From assembly GCA_023417775.1 (NCBI GenBank), contig JAEZEJ010000138.1:1-16679 (forward strand): 16,679 nt of DNA, in the 5' to 3' direction. The DNA comes from Actinomycetes bacterium. Its GTDB lineage: Bacteria; Actinomycetota; Actinomycetes; Propionibacteriales; Nocardioidaceae. Shown in pieces: positions 1 through 6,955 of the stretch (position 1 is its first letter; each line of letters starts with the position of its first letter). The notes under the pieces were generated by a model. That model saw only the letters and a program-made list of their open reading frames with translations. It did no database searches and was not told where the DNA came from. A program made the position numbers and the translations under genes.

Positions 1-446
1 GCGGACTTGCGGACCGCCGCGCCGTCCGCGATGTCGTGGACGCGCTCGGTGCGAGCCCCGCGGCGATGCTGCTCCAGCGCGGGACGCGTGCCTGTGCCAC
101 CGCGGGGGTGTCGGGCCGCGGCGGGCAGGTCGCCGAGCAGGGTGAGGCAGCTGCCGAGCGGGCCGGGGGACTCGCCGAGCCCACGTGGGCGGTGCGGGCC
201 GTCCACGATGACGATTTCATCGTGACGCTCGGCTTCGCCAGCCCCGCCCTCGCGGCCGACCAGGCGCGGGTGCGAGAGCGGCTCACGACGGGGCCCTTCA
301 TCGGTCGTCCCGGGGCGGTGACCGATGTGGTGACCGAGGCGGCGGTCTCCGCCGAGGAGAATGTCACCCGGTTGTCGTTCACTCGGCAGCCCACCGGGTC
401 GTCGTTGATGGACGGCACCGGCCCGGTGCTCTTCGCGGGATGCTGA
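1..446 (+). CDS. Hypothetical protein, C-terminal part only (5' end outside window)
   Basis: An open frame runs from the left edge (first full codon at position 3) to a TGA at 444-446, about 147 residues. An internal GTG exists at 36, but the frame stays open upstream of it, so the true start probably lies outside the window. The visible part is alanine- and glycine-rich, with no clear membrane segment, signal peptide or catalytic motif. It contains HDDDFIVTLGFASPALAAD and ends with SLMDGTGPVLFAGC. I do not recognise the family. Codon positions are GC-biased as in neighbouring genes, and no long frame competes here, which supports a real gene. The downstream ABC operon seems to have its own promoter, so a functional link is not implied. 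Confidence 0.55.
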   Translation, partial: GLADRRAVRDVVDALGASPAAMLLQRGTRACATAGVSGRGGQVAEQGEAAAERAGGLAEPTWAVRAVHDDDFIVTLGFASPALAADQARVRERLTTGPFIGRPGAVTDVVTEAAVSAEENVTRLSFTRQPTGSSLMDGTGPVLFAGC

Positions 447-466
447 CCTGGGCGACCGATGCGGCC

Positions 467-472
467 TACGAT
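467..472 (+). promoter_or_regulatory. Candidate -10 box (TACGAT) for the ABC exporter operon
   Basis: TACGAT matches the actinobacterial TAnnnT -10 pattern. It is followed by 7 bases and then an ATG at 480, so transcription would start at about 479-480. This places a 5' leader of only about 23 bases before the ATPase start at 503. No convincing -35 is seen. Confidence 0.4.
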
Positions 473-479
473 GGGGCGG

Positions 480-503
480 ATGACCGCGACCGGGAGCAGA
501 TGA
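480..503 (+). CDS. Possible leaderless 7-codon upstream ORF overlapping the ABC ATPase start
   Basis: ATG at 480 opens the short frame MTATGSR and stops at TGA 501-503. The stop shares its A with the ATPase ATG at 503 (TGATG) and also overlaps the ATG at 500. It begins exactly where a transcript from the TACGAT box would start, so a 70S ribosome could load there and hand over to the ATPase gene. The Shine-Dalgarno-like GGGAG (492-496) lies inside it. It could equally be a chance ATG in a short leader. Confidence 0.25.
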   Translation: MTATGSR

Positions 504-1471
504 TGACACCGCACGAGGACTCCACGGCCGGCACGAGCGATGTGCTGGCGGTGAACGGACTGACTCGACGCTTCGGCGATCTCACCGCCGTCGACGAGGT
601 GAGCTTCCGCATCGCCCCGGGCGAGACCTACGGGCTGCTCGGGCCGAACGGTGCCGGCAAGACCACCACCATCTCGATGGTCGCGGGCCTGATCTCCGCG
701 GATGCGGGCACCGTGCGCGTGGCCGGTGAGGAGATGTCGCCGTCGCGTCCCGCTCCGAAACGCCATATCGGGCTGGTGCCGCAGGACCTGGCGATCTATC
801 CCGAGCTGTCGGCACGTGAGAATCTCGCCTTCTTCGGCCGCCTGCAGGGCATGAAGGGCGCCGAGCTGAAGACGCGGGTGCAGGAGGTGCTGACCCTGAT
901 CGGGCTGGCGGACCGTGCGAAGGACAAGAGCAAGAACTTCTCCGGCGGGATGAAGCGCCGGCTGAATATCGGCATCGGCCTGCTGCACGAGCCGCATCTG
1001 CTGATCCTCGACGAGCCGACCGTGGGCGTCGATCCGCAGTCGCGCAACTCCATCCTGGAGTCGGTCGAGCGGCTCTCCACCGCTGGGATGGCCGTGCTCT
1101 ACACGACCCACTACATGGAGGAGGCCGAGCGGCTGTGCGACCGGATCGGCATCATCGACAGCGGCCGCATCCAGGCGGAGGGCACGCGCGACGAGCTGAT
1201 CCGACTCACCGGGGGCGTCGACCAGGTCCGCCTGGCCGGCAGCGGTGAGGTGGAACGGGCGATCGAGAGCCTCCGCGAGCTGCCGGCGGTCGAGCAGGTG
1301 GATCATGACGGTCTCGCGCTCCGGTTGACGGTCCACGAGGCGCCCACGGCGGTGGCGGACATCGTCACCCGGGCGACCGGAGCCGGGATGTCCTTGGCCG
1401 ACGTGGAGATCACCCGCCCGGATCTGGAGTCGGTCTTCCTGCAGCTGACCGGCAAAGCGCTGAGGGACTGA
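503..1471 (+). CDS. ABC-2 type exporter, ATP-binding subunit
   Basis: A 322-residue ATPase that should drive export through the two permeases encoded next. All nucleotide-binding motifs are visible in order: Walker A GPNGAGKTT, Q-loop region LVPQDLAIYPEL, signature FSGGMKRR, Walker B LLILDEP, and the switch histidine in TTHYMEEAE. The C-terminal ~100 residues are the extra domain typical of DrrA and related drug or lipid exporters. I chose ATG 503 because GGGAG at 492-496 lies 6 bases upstream; ATG 500 is next best. An in-frame ATG at 440 would add 21 residues unlike the family and overlap the preceding gene. The permease starts 2 bases after the stop. ATPase plus two unlike permeases resembles LnrLMN-type antibiotic or lipid exporters, but the substrate cannot be read from the sequence. 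Confidence 0.93.
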   Translation: MTPHEDSTAGTSDVLAVNGLTRRFGDLTAVDEVSFRIAPGETYGLLGPNGAGKTTTISMVAGLISADAGTVRVAGEEMSPSRPAPKRHIGLVPQDLAIYPELSARENLAFFGRLQGMKGAELKTRVQEVLTLIGLADRAKDKSKNFSGGMKRRLNIGIGLLHEPHLLILDEPTVGVDPQSRNSILESVERLSTAGMAVLYTTHYMEEAERLCDRIGIIDSGRIQAEGTRDELIRLTGGVDQVRLAGSGEVERAIESLRELPAVEQVDHDGLALRLTVHEAPTAVADIVTRATGAGMSLADVEITRPDLESVFLQLTGKALRD

Positions 1472-1473
1472 CG

Positions 1474-2643
1474 ATGGGTCGCATCTGGACGATGACCGCC
1501 GCGGACCTGAAGCAGCGTATCCGCGACCGGTCGGTCATCATCTTCGCCATCGTCGTGCCGCTGGCCCTCATGGGGATCCTGAACCTGGTGGTCGGGGGTG
1601 CCGAGGAGGGGACGAAGCTGGAGCCGATGACCGTCGCGGCCTCGGTGCCGTCGGGCGACGACTCCGCCACCGCGATCGTCAGTGCCCTGGAGGGCATCGA
1701 GGGACTCTCGATCACGGTCGAGGAGGTCGACGAGGAGGAGGCGCGTGCCCGCGCCGACGACGGACGGGCCACGATCGGCCTGCTGATCCCGGAGGGCTTC
1801 GGTGCCGGGCTCCGCAGCGGCGACGGGCGCGACATCACCGTCATCGAGGGAGATGGGGCCGGGCTGGAGGGCCAGGTCCTCACCTCGGTCCTGACCGGCA
1901 CCGTCGACCGCTTCGGCGCCGCGATGGTGGCATCGCAGGCGGCCATCGGGCTCGACGTGCCGCCGCAGGAGGTGGCGGGGATCGCCCAGCAGGTCGCGAC
2001 CTCCGAGCCGACGCTGACCCTCGTCGACGGCAAGGCGTCCGATGAGCAGCTCAGCGCCTCTGGCGCTCTCGTCGCCGGGCAGGCCGGGCTGTTCCTGTTG
2101 TTCACGGTCGGCTTCGGGGTGCTCTCGTTGAATGCCGAGCGCGATCAGGGGACCCTGCCTCGGCTGCTGTCGATGCCGATGAGACCGGGTTCCGTGCTGA
2201 TCTCCAAGGGCCTGGTCAGCTTCCTGCTGGGGATCGTGGCGACGACGGTCCTGCTGGTGATCGGCGGCTTGATGTTCGGTGTCGACTTCGGCTCATTGCC
2301 GGCCGTGGGGCTCCTGGTGCTCTCGGTGGTGACTGCGGCGACCTCGCTGATGTTCGTCATCGCGCGGGTGGCCAAGACCGCCGAGCAGGCCAATATCGCG
2401 CAGTCGATCATCGCGGTGACGCTGGGCATCGCGGGCGGAGCCTTCTTCCCGCTCGCCGCCACGGGGCTGCTCGGCACGCTCCTGGATCTGAACCCGATCG
2501 CCGCCTTCACCCGTGGCCTGGGCATCACCTCCGGGGGTGGCGGGGTGACCGATATCGGCGGACCGGTTCTCGTCATGTTCGGCTTCGCCGTGGTCGTCGG
2601 CCTGTTGTCCCGACTGGTGCCCAACCGGGGGACATCGCTATGA
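1474..2643 (+). CDS. ABC-2 type exporter, permease subunit 1
   Basis: A 389-residue membrane protein with the ABC2_membrane_3 layout. One N-terminal membrane helix (about residues 21-41, IIFAIVVPLALMGILNLVV) is followed by a ~160-residue acidic extracytoplasmic domain and then about five more helices in the C-terminal half. The cytoplasmic turn after the second helix carries NAERDQGTLPRLLSMPMRPG, a coupling-type segment common in these permeases that would contact the ATPase. It starts 2 bases after the ATPase stop and overlaps the next permease by ATGA, so all three are almost certainly co-translated. The two permeases differ clearly in sequence, which suggests a heterodimeric pore. Substrate unknown. 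Confidence 0.9.
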   Translation: MGRIWTMTAADLKQRIRDRSVIIFAIVVPLALMGILNLVVGGAEEGTKLEPMTVAASVPSGDDSATAIVSALEGIEGLSITVEEVDEEEARARADDGRATIGLLIPEGFGAGLRSGDGRDITVIEGDGAGLEGQVLTSVLTGTVDRFGAAMVASQAAIGLDVPPQEVAGIAQQVATSEPTLTLVDGKASDEQLSASGALVAGQAGLFLLFTVGFGVLSLNAERDQGTLPRLLSMPMRPGSVLISKGLVSFLLGIVATTVLLVIGGLMFGVDFGSLPAVGLLVLSVVTAATSLMFVIARVAKTAEQANIAQSIIAVTLGIAGGAFFPLAATGLLGTLLDLNPIAAFTRGLGITSGGGGVTDIGGPVLVMFGFAVVVGLLSRLVPNRGTSL

Positions 2644-3803
2644 GGGCGGTTCTGGCGGTCGCCGGTGCGGAGCTGTTGCGGTTCCTGCGCGACAAGTCGA
2701 ATATCTTCTTCGTCTTCGTGTTCCCGATGCTGCTCGTGTTCGTTCTGGGATCGACCTTCGGTGGCGGCGGGTCGCAGGGCGGCGTACGCATCGTGGGCGA
2801 GGATGGAGCACTCCGCGATGCCCTCGTGGCGCAGCTCGAGTCCCAGGATCTCTCGGTCGACGTCACCAGCGAGGACGATGCCCTCGAGCAGGTCTCCCGC
2901 GGGCGGGCCGCCGCCGCGCTCATCCTGCCCGATGGCGCGGAGAGCGCCTACGAGGACGGCGACAGCACGCGGCTGGAGATCGTGCCCACATCAGGGACAT
3001 CGGGCATCGCCATGCGACAGCAGGTGGCCACCGCCGTAGAGACCGTGCAGCTGCGGAGCGCCGAGGTCGAGGCGCTGACTCAGCGGGGCGCGGAGGCGTC
3101 CGCGGCGGAATCGGCCCTCGACGCCGCGGAGGAGCGGGTGACCGTGCCGGGCGTCCAGGTCCGCGATGTCGACGATGTGGCGCAGGCCTTCTCCGGGGTC
3201 GGGCAGTTCGAGGTCGGAGCGACCTCCCAGCTGCTGCTGTTCGTCTTCCTCACCTCGCTGGCCGGAGCGGCGACCCTCATCCAGGCTCGGCGCGATGGCG
3301 TGATCGCCCGCTCGCTCTCGGCTCCCGTGCGCCCGGGACAGGTGCTGCTTGGGCAGACGACGGGGCGATTCGCGATCGCGATGTTCCAGGGCCTCTACAT
3401 CATGATCGCCACCGCGCTGCTATTCGATGTCAGCTGGGGGAATCCGGTGCTGGCGGTCCTCATCCTGGCCTGTTTCGGCGCCGTGGCGGCGGGAGCCGCC
3501 ATGCTGCTCGGCTCCCTGATCGACAACGAGGCCGCGGCCAGCGGTATCGGCGTCGGCCTCGGTCTGGTGCTGGCCGGCCTGGGTGGAGGGATGGCACCGC
3601 TGGAGATCTTCTCCGACACCCTGCGCAAGGTCGCGCACATCACGCCGCATGCCTGGGCCTATGACGCCTACGCCGAGATCCAGCGGCACCAGGGTGGTCT
3701 GGTGGAGATCCTGCCGCAGCTCGGCGTGCTGATCGCCATGGCCGTGGTGGTCCTGGCCCTCGGAGCGTGGGCGCTCCGCCGCAGCGTCGAACGCTCCCTC
3801 TGA
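2640..3803 (+). CDS. ABC-2 type exporter, permease subunit 2
   Basis: A 387-residue partner permease starting inside the stop of the previous gene (ATGA at 2640-2643). Its layout is similar: one helix near residues 22-38 (FFVFVFPMLLVFVLG), a soluble loop domain of about 150 residues, then about five helices. The loop domain includes an alanine- and glutamate-rich stretch (around EASAAESALDAAEERV) that could form a short coiled coil. The cytoplasmic turn QARRDGVIARSLSAPVRPGQ matches the coupling segment of permease 1. It is the last gene of the operon; ppk ends on the opposite strand 43 bases away. The exporter may remove drugs, peptides or lipids; nothing here decides which. Confidence 0.9.
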   Translation: MRAVLAVAGAELLRFLRDKSNIFFVFVFPMLLVFVLGSTFGGGGSQGGVRIVGEDGALRDALVAQLESQDLSVDVTSEDDALEQVSRGRAAAALILPDGAESAYEDGDSTRLEIVPTSGTSGIAMRQQVATAVETVQLRSAEVEALTQRGAEASAAESALDAAEERVTVPGVQVRDVDDVAQAFSGVGQFEVGATSQLLLFVFLTSLAGAATLIQARRDGVIARSLSAPVRPGQVLLGQTTGRFAIAMFQGLYIMIATALLFDVSWGNPVLAVLILACFGAVAAGAAMLLGSLIDNEAAASGIGVGLGLVLAGLGGGMAPLEIFSDTLRKVAHITPHAWAYDAYAEIQRHQGGLVEILPQLGVLIAMAVVVLALGAWALRRSVERSL

Positions 3804-3815
3804 GCGGGGCCCGCT
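3803..3815 (+). terminator. Weak hairpin after the ABC operon
   Basis: AGCGG and CCGCT can pair around a 3-base loop, followed by TTTCC. The stem starts at the last base of the permease stop codon. It is short and has a poor T tract. It is the only structure I see in the 43-base convergent gap to ppk. Confidence 0.25.
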
Positions 3816-3846
3816 TTCCGGCGAGCGCGGCCGTCAGCCCGCCCGG

Positions 3847-5973
3847 TCAGTCGCGGCGGGAGCGGCGGGACCTGGCCTGTTCGATGAGGTCCGCCTGGAT
3901 GTCCTGCTCGCCGTAGCGGGTCCACGCCCCGTCGGAGTCCAGATGCCAGGACATCGTCTCGGGGGCCGCCATCGTCGCGAGTAGCTCGGTGAGCTGCTCG
4001 ACATGCTGCGAGGACGGCACCCGCACCAGCACCTCGACGCGGCGGTCGAGATTGCGGTGCATGAGATCGGCCGACCCGATCCACACCTCCGGCTCACCGC
4101 CACCGCTGAACCAGAACATCCGGCTGTGCTCCAGGAAGCGTCCGAGCACGCTGTGCACCCGGATGTTCTCGCTCAGGCCGGGAACGCCCGGGCGCAGGGC
4201 GCAGATGCCGCGCACGACGAGGTCGATCCGCACTCCGGCGCGCGAGGCCTCGTAGAGCGCGTCGATCACGCCCTCGTCGACGAGGGCGTTGACCTTGATC
4301 CGGATGGCTCCCTCGCGGCCGGCGCGGGCATGCGCGGCCTCCTCCTGGATCCGCGCCAGCAGGCCGGCGCGGACATCGTGGGGGGCGACGAGCAGGGTGT
4401 CGTAGTCGGTGTTCTGGGCGAATCCGGAGAGATTGTTGAACAGCTCGGTGAGGTCGTGCGTGATGGCGGCATTGGACGTCAGCAGGCCGACATCCTCGTA
4501 GTGCCGCGCGGTCTTGGGGTTGTAATTGCCGGTCCCGATGTGGGCGTAGCGGCGCAGGCCGTCGGGCTCGTCGCGGATCACCAGGGCCAGCTTGCAGTGG
4601 GTCTTGAGTCCGACGAGACCGTAGACGACGTGGCAGCCGGCGCGTTCGAGCTTGCGGGCCCAGCGGATATTGGCCTGCTCGTCGAAACGGGCCTTGATCT
4701 CGACCAGGACCAGCACCTGCTTGCCGGCGCGGGCGGCGTCGACGAGCGCGTCGATGATCGGGGAGTCGCCCGAGGTGCGGTAGAGGGTCTGCTTGATCGC
4801 CAGCACGTCCGGGTCGGCCGCCGCCTGCTCGATGAAGCGCTGCACGCTCGTCGCGAAGGAGTCGTACGGGTGGTGCACCAGGACATCGCGCTTGCGCAGA
4901 GCCCCGAACAGGTCGGCGGGGCTGGCGGTCTCCACCTCGGCCAGGTGCGGGTGCGTCCCGGGGACGAAGGGCCGGTATCGCAGTTCGGGACGGTCGAGGT
5001 CCGCGATCTGATTGAGGGAGCGGAGATCGAGAGGCCCGGGGAGGCGGAAGACCTCCTCCTCGGTGATCCGCAGCTCGGTGACCAACAGCGAGAGGACGTC
5101 GTCGGTGATGGTGTCTTCGACCTCCAGCCGCACCGGAGGCCCGAAGCGGCGTCGCAGCAACTCCTGCTCCAGGGCCTTGAGCAGGTTCTCGGCGTCGTCC
5201 TCCTCGACCTCGAGATCCTCATTGCGGGTCACCCGGAACAGGTGATGGGCCACGGGCTCCATGCCCGGGAAGAGCATGTCCAGGTGTGCGGCGATGACCT
5301 CTTCCAGAGGCACATAGCGCCCATCCGAGGCGGCGACCCAGCGGTCGATGATGGGCGGTACCTTGACCCGGGCGAAGTGCTCCTTGCCGGTGGCCGGATT
5401 GCGCATGAGCAGGGCCAGGTTCAGGGAGAGCCCCGAGATATAGGGGAACGGGTGCGCGGGGTCGACCGCGAGGGGGGTCAGGATCGGGAAGACCCGTTCG
5501 CGATAGAACTCGCCGAGCCGCTCGCGCTCCTGGGCGTCGAGATCGGCCCAGGTGATGAGTTCGATGCCCTCGGCGGCGAGGGCGGGCACGAGGGTCGAGG
5601 TGAAGAGCTCGGCCTGGCGGCGCATGAGCTCATTGCTCTCGCGCAGGCTCTCGGTGAGCACATGCCTCGGCTTGAGGCCGCTGGCGGAGGGCACGGCGAC
5701 GCCGGCCGCGATGCGGCGCTTCAGGCCCGCGACGCGGACCATGAAGAACTCGTCGAGATTGCTGTTGAAGATGGCGGTGAAGCGGACGCGCTCGAGCAGC
5801 GGCAGGCTGGTGTCCTCGGCCAGCTCGAGCACCCGGGCGTTGAACGCGATCCACGACAGCTCGCGGTCGAGGAAGCGGTCATCGGGGAGGCTGCCCTCCT
5901 GCGGGTCATAGGGCGGATCCACGTCGAACTCGTCAGGGGACGTCGCTGCCTCGATCAGATCCGAACTCTCCAC
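3847..5973 (-). CDS. ppk1: Polyphosphate kinase 1
   Basis: Reversibly transfers the terminal phosphate of ATP to inorganic polyphosphate. The 708-residue protein has the normal length and domain order (N-terminal helical domain, H domain, two phospholipase D-like C domains). The start region reads LPDDRFLDRELSWIAFNARV, the family's N-terminal hallmark, followed by NSNLDEFFMVRVAGLKRR. The histidine that becomes phosphorylated is His478 in AHIGTGNYNPKTARHYED; the second conserved histidine is His616 in GRFLEHSRMFWF. The start is GTG at 5971-5973. A moderate GAGA lies just upstream, and a CATCGT element 6 bases before GTG may be a -10 box. mshD lies upstream on the same strand, 66 bases away, and a candidate PHO box sits in that gap. 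No key residue appears missing. Confidence 0.97.
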   Translation of the reverse strand: MESSDLIEAATSPDEFDVDPPYDPQEGSLPDDRFLDRELSWIAFNARVLELAEDTSLPLLERVRFTAIFNSNLDEFFMVRVAGLKRRIAAGVAVPSASGLKPRHVLTESLRESNELMRRQAELFTSTLVPALAAEGIELITWADLDAQERERLGEFYRERVFPILTPLAVDPAHPFPYISGLSLNLALLMRNPATGKEHFARVKVPPIIDRWVAASDGRYVPLEEVIAAHLDMLFPGMEPVAHHLFRVTRNEDLEVEEDDAENLLKALEQELLRRRFGPPVRLEVEDTITDDVLSLLVTELRITEEEVFRLPGPLDLRSLNQIADLDRPELRYRPFVPGTHPHLAEVETASPADLFGALRKRDVLVHHPYDSFATSVQRFIEQAAADPDVLAIKQTLYRTSGDSPIIDALVDAARAGKQVLVLVEIKARFDEQANIRWARKLERAGCHVVYGLVGLKTHCKLALVIRDEPDGLRRYAHIGTGNYNPKTARHYEDVGLLTSNAAITHDLTELFNNLSGFAQNTDYDTLLVAPHDVRAGLLARIQEEAAHARAGREGAIRIKVNALVDEGVIDALYEASRAGVRIDLVVRGICALRPGVPGLSENIRVHSVLGRFLEHSRMFWFSGGGEPEVWIGSADLMHRNLDRRVEVLVRVPSSQHVEQLTELLATMAAPETMSWHLDSDGAWTRYGEQDIQADLIEQARSRRSRRD

Positions 5974-5990
5974 GATCTCACGATGACACG

Positions 5991-6012
5991 AAAACGTGAA
6001 CGGTGCGTGAAC
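5991..6012 (-). promoter_or_regulatory. Candidate PHO box upstream of ppk1
   Basis: On the minus strand two consecutive 11-base units, GTTCACGCACC (6012-6002) and GTTCACGTTTT (6001-5991), share the first seven bases GTTCACG. Streptomyces PhoP sites are 11-base direct repeats beginning GTTCACC, so each unit matches 6 of 7 core positions with the correct period. The site ends 5 bases before a possible -10 (CATCGT, 5985-5980) and 17 bases before the ppk start, which fits a phosphate-starvation activator. Confidence 0.6.
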
Positions 6013-6026
6013 GCGCCTTCTGGTCG

Positions 6027-6051
6027 TGGTCGGTGCGGGTCAGACCGACCA
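6027..6051 (-). terminator. Hairpin at the mshD stop codon
   Basis: TGGTCGGT (6027-6034) and ACCGACCA (6044-6051) form a perfect 8-bp stem around a 9-base loop; the mshD TGA (6040-6042) lies in the loop. There is no T tract after it on the minus strand, so intrinsic termination is uncertain. It separates mshD from the ppk control region. Confidence 0.35.
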
Positions 6052-6837
6052 GAGGACGTCGCGAGCATGCTCGTCGAAGCCGAGCCGGTGGTAGACCGCG
6101 AGGGCCGGGGCGTTGTCGCCCTCCACGTAGAGGTCGACCGTGCGCAGACCACCGTCCCAGAGGTGGCGGAGCCCACGGGCGGTGAGCGCGGTGCCGAGGC
6201 CGCCGCCGTGGGCGTCGGGGTCGACACCCACGACGTAGACCTCTCCGATCCCCTCCTCCACCTTCGTCCAGTGGAAGCCGACGATCCGCCCCTCGCGTTC
6301 GGCGACGAACAGTCCGGACGGGTCGAACCAGGATTGGGCGCGTCGGCGGTCGAAGTCGGCGCGGTCCATGGCCCCCTGCTCGGGGTGGGAGGCGAAGGCG
6401 CGGGCGTTGATCTCGACGATCGCGTCGGCGTCCTCCTCCTCGAAGGAGCGCAGCGACACGCCGTCGAGGTCCGGTACCTCGGGGGCTGACGTCATCGAGA
6501 GGCGCAGGACCAGCAGGGTGCGGGCGACGTGGAGATCGCGCGATGTCGCCAGGGCGCGAGCTGCCGGCAGGTCGCCGTGGGACCAGAAGGACTCCTCGCC
6601 GCCGTCGATCAGCCGGTCGAGCAGCGCCCCGCCGATGCCGCCCCGGCGGTGATCGGGGTGCACCGCGATCTCGACGGGTGCGTCCTCGCTGGCCAGGGCG
6701 GCACCGTGGTCGTGTTCGCTGAAGACCCGCCACGGGCCGTCGTTCTCCAGCGCGATCATGGTGGCCTCGTTGAAGGGGGCGACCCCATCGGCCGCGCGTG
6801 CCGCGGCAGCGAGGTCGGTGATCTCCTGGGCGCTCAT
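6040..6837 (-). CDS. mshD: Mycothiol synthase (acetyl-CoA:Cys-GlcN-Ins acetyltransferase)
   Basis: Carries out the last step of mycothiol synthesis, acetylating the cysteine amine of Cys-GlcN-Ins in the cytosol. The 265 residues form two GNAT domains (about 1-135 and 140-265), the MshD arrangement. Recognisable stretches are NARAFASHPEQGAMDRADF, SWFDPSGLFVAERE, FHWTKVEEGIGEVYVVGVDP and LYVEGDNAPALAVYHRLGF. The N-terminal acetyl-CoA loop reads HPDHRRGGIGGAL. The C-terminal loop reads DPDAHGGGLGTAL, with His where family members usually have Gln or Arg. A TAGGCT box ends 6 bases before the ATG, so the mRNA is probably leaderless. The accD3-like gene lies upstream behind a terminator-like hairpin. 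In M. tuberculosis mshD also sits next to glnR. Confidence 0.93.
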   Translation of the reverse strand: MSAQEITDLAAAARAADGVAPFNEATMIALENDGPWRVFSEHDHGAALASEDAPVEIAVHPDHRRGGIGGALLDRLIDGGEESFWSHGDLPAARALATSRDLHVARTLLVLRLSMTSAPEVPDLDGVSLRSFEEEDADAIVEINARAFASHPEQGAMDRADFDRRRAQSWFDPSGLFVAEREGRIVGFHWTKVEEGIGEVYVVGVDPDAHGGGLGTALTARGLRHLWDGGLRTVDLYVEGDNAPALAVYHRLGFDEHARDVLWSV

Positions 6838-6843
6838 GCCGGG

Positions 6844-6849
6844 AGCCTA
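6844..6849 (-). promoter_or_regulatory. -10 box (TAGGCT) giving leaderless mshD
   Basis: On the minus strand TAGGCT is followed by CCCGGC and then the mshD ATG. The transcript should start at or one base before the A of the ATG. No clear -35 element is visible. Confidence 0.55.
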
Positions 6850-6920
6850 CCCACCCGGCCTCTTCGATCGCGGGCGGCGACCTGCGCATCCCTTCGAAGC
6901 CGTGAGACGTGTCTGGCCCA

Positions 6921-6946
6921 CCGCCCTGGGTGTCCGCCCAGGGCGG
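6921..6946 (-). terminator. Strong hairpin after the accD3-like gene
   Basis: CCGCCCTGGG (6921-6930) and CCCAGGGCGG (6937-6946) form a perfect 10-bp GC-rich stem with a 6-base loop. It begins 9 bases past the accD3-like stop on the minus strand. The T tract is poor (TGGGCCAGAC follows), which is usual in GC-rich actinobacteria. Confidence 0.6.
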
Positions 6947-6955
6947 AGGAGGGGC

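Noticed and set aside
440..502. Upstream ATG at 440 as the ABC ATPase start
   Set aside because: It would overlap the previous gene's stop and add 21 residues unlike the family; ATG 503 has a Shine-Dalgarno site at proper distance.
4003..6489. 828-codon plus-strand open frame
   Set aside because: It lies antisense to ppk1 and mshD, both of which have full family motifs. The translation is low-complexity (Gly, Val, Asp, Glu-rich) with no recognisable domain; long antisense frames are normal in GC-rich DNA.
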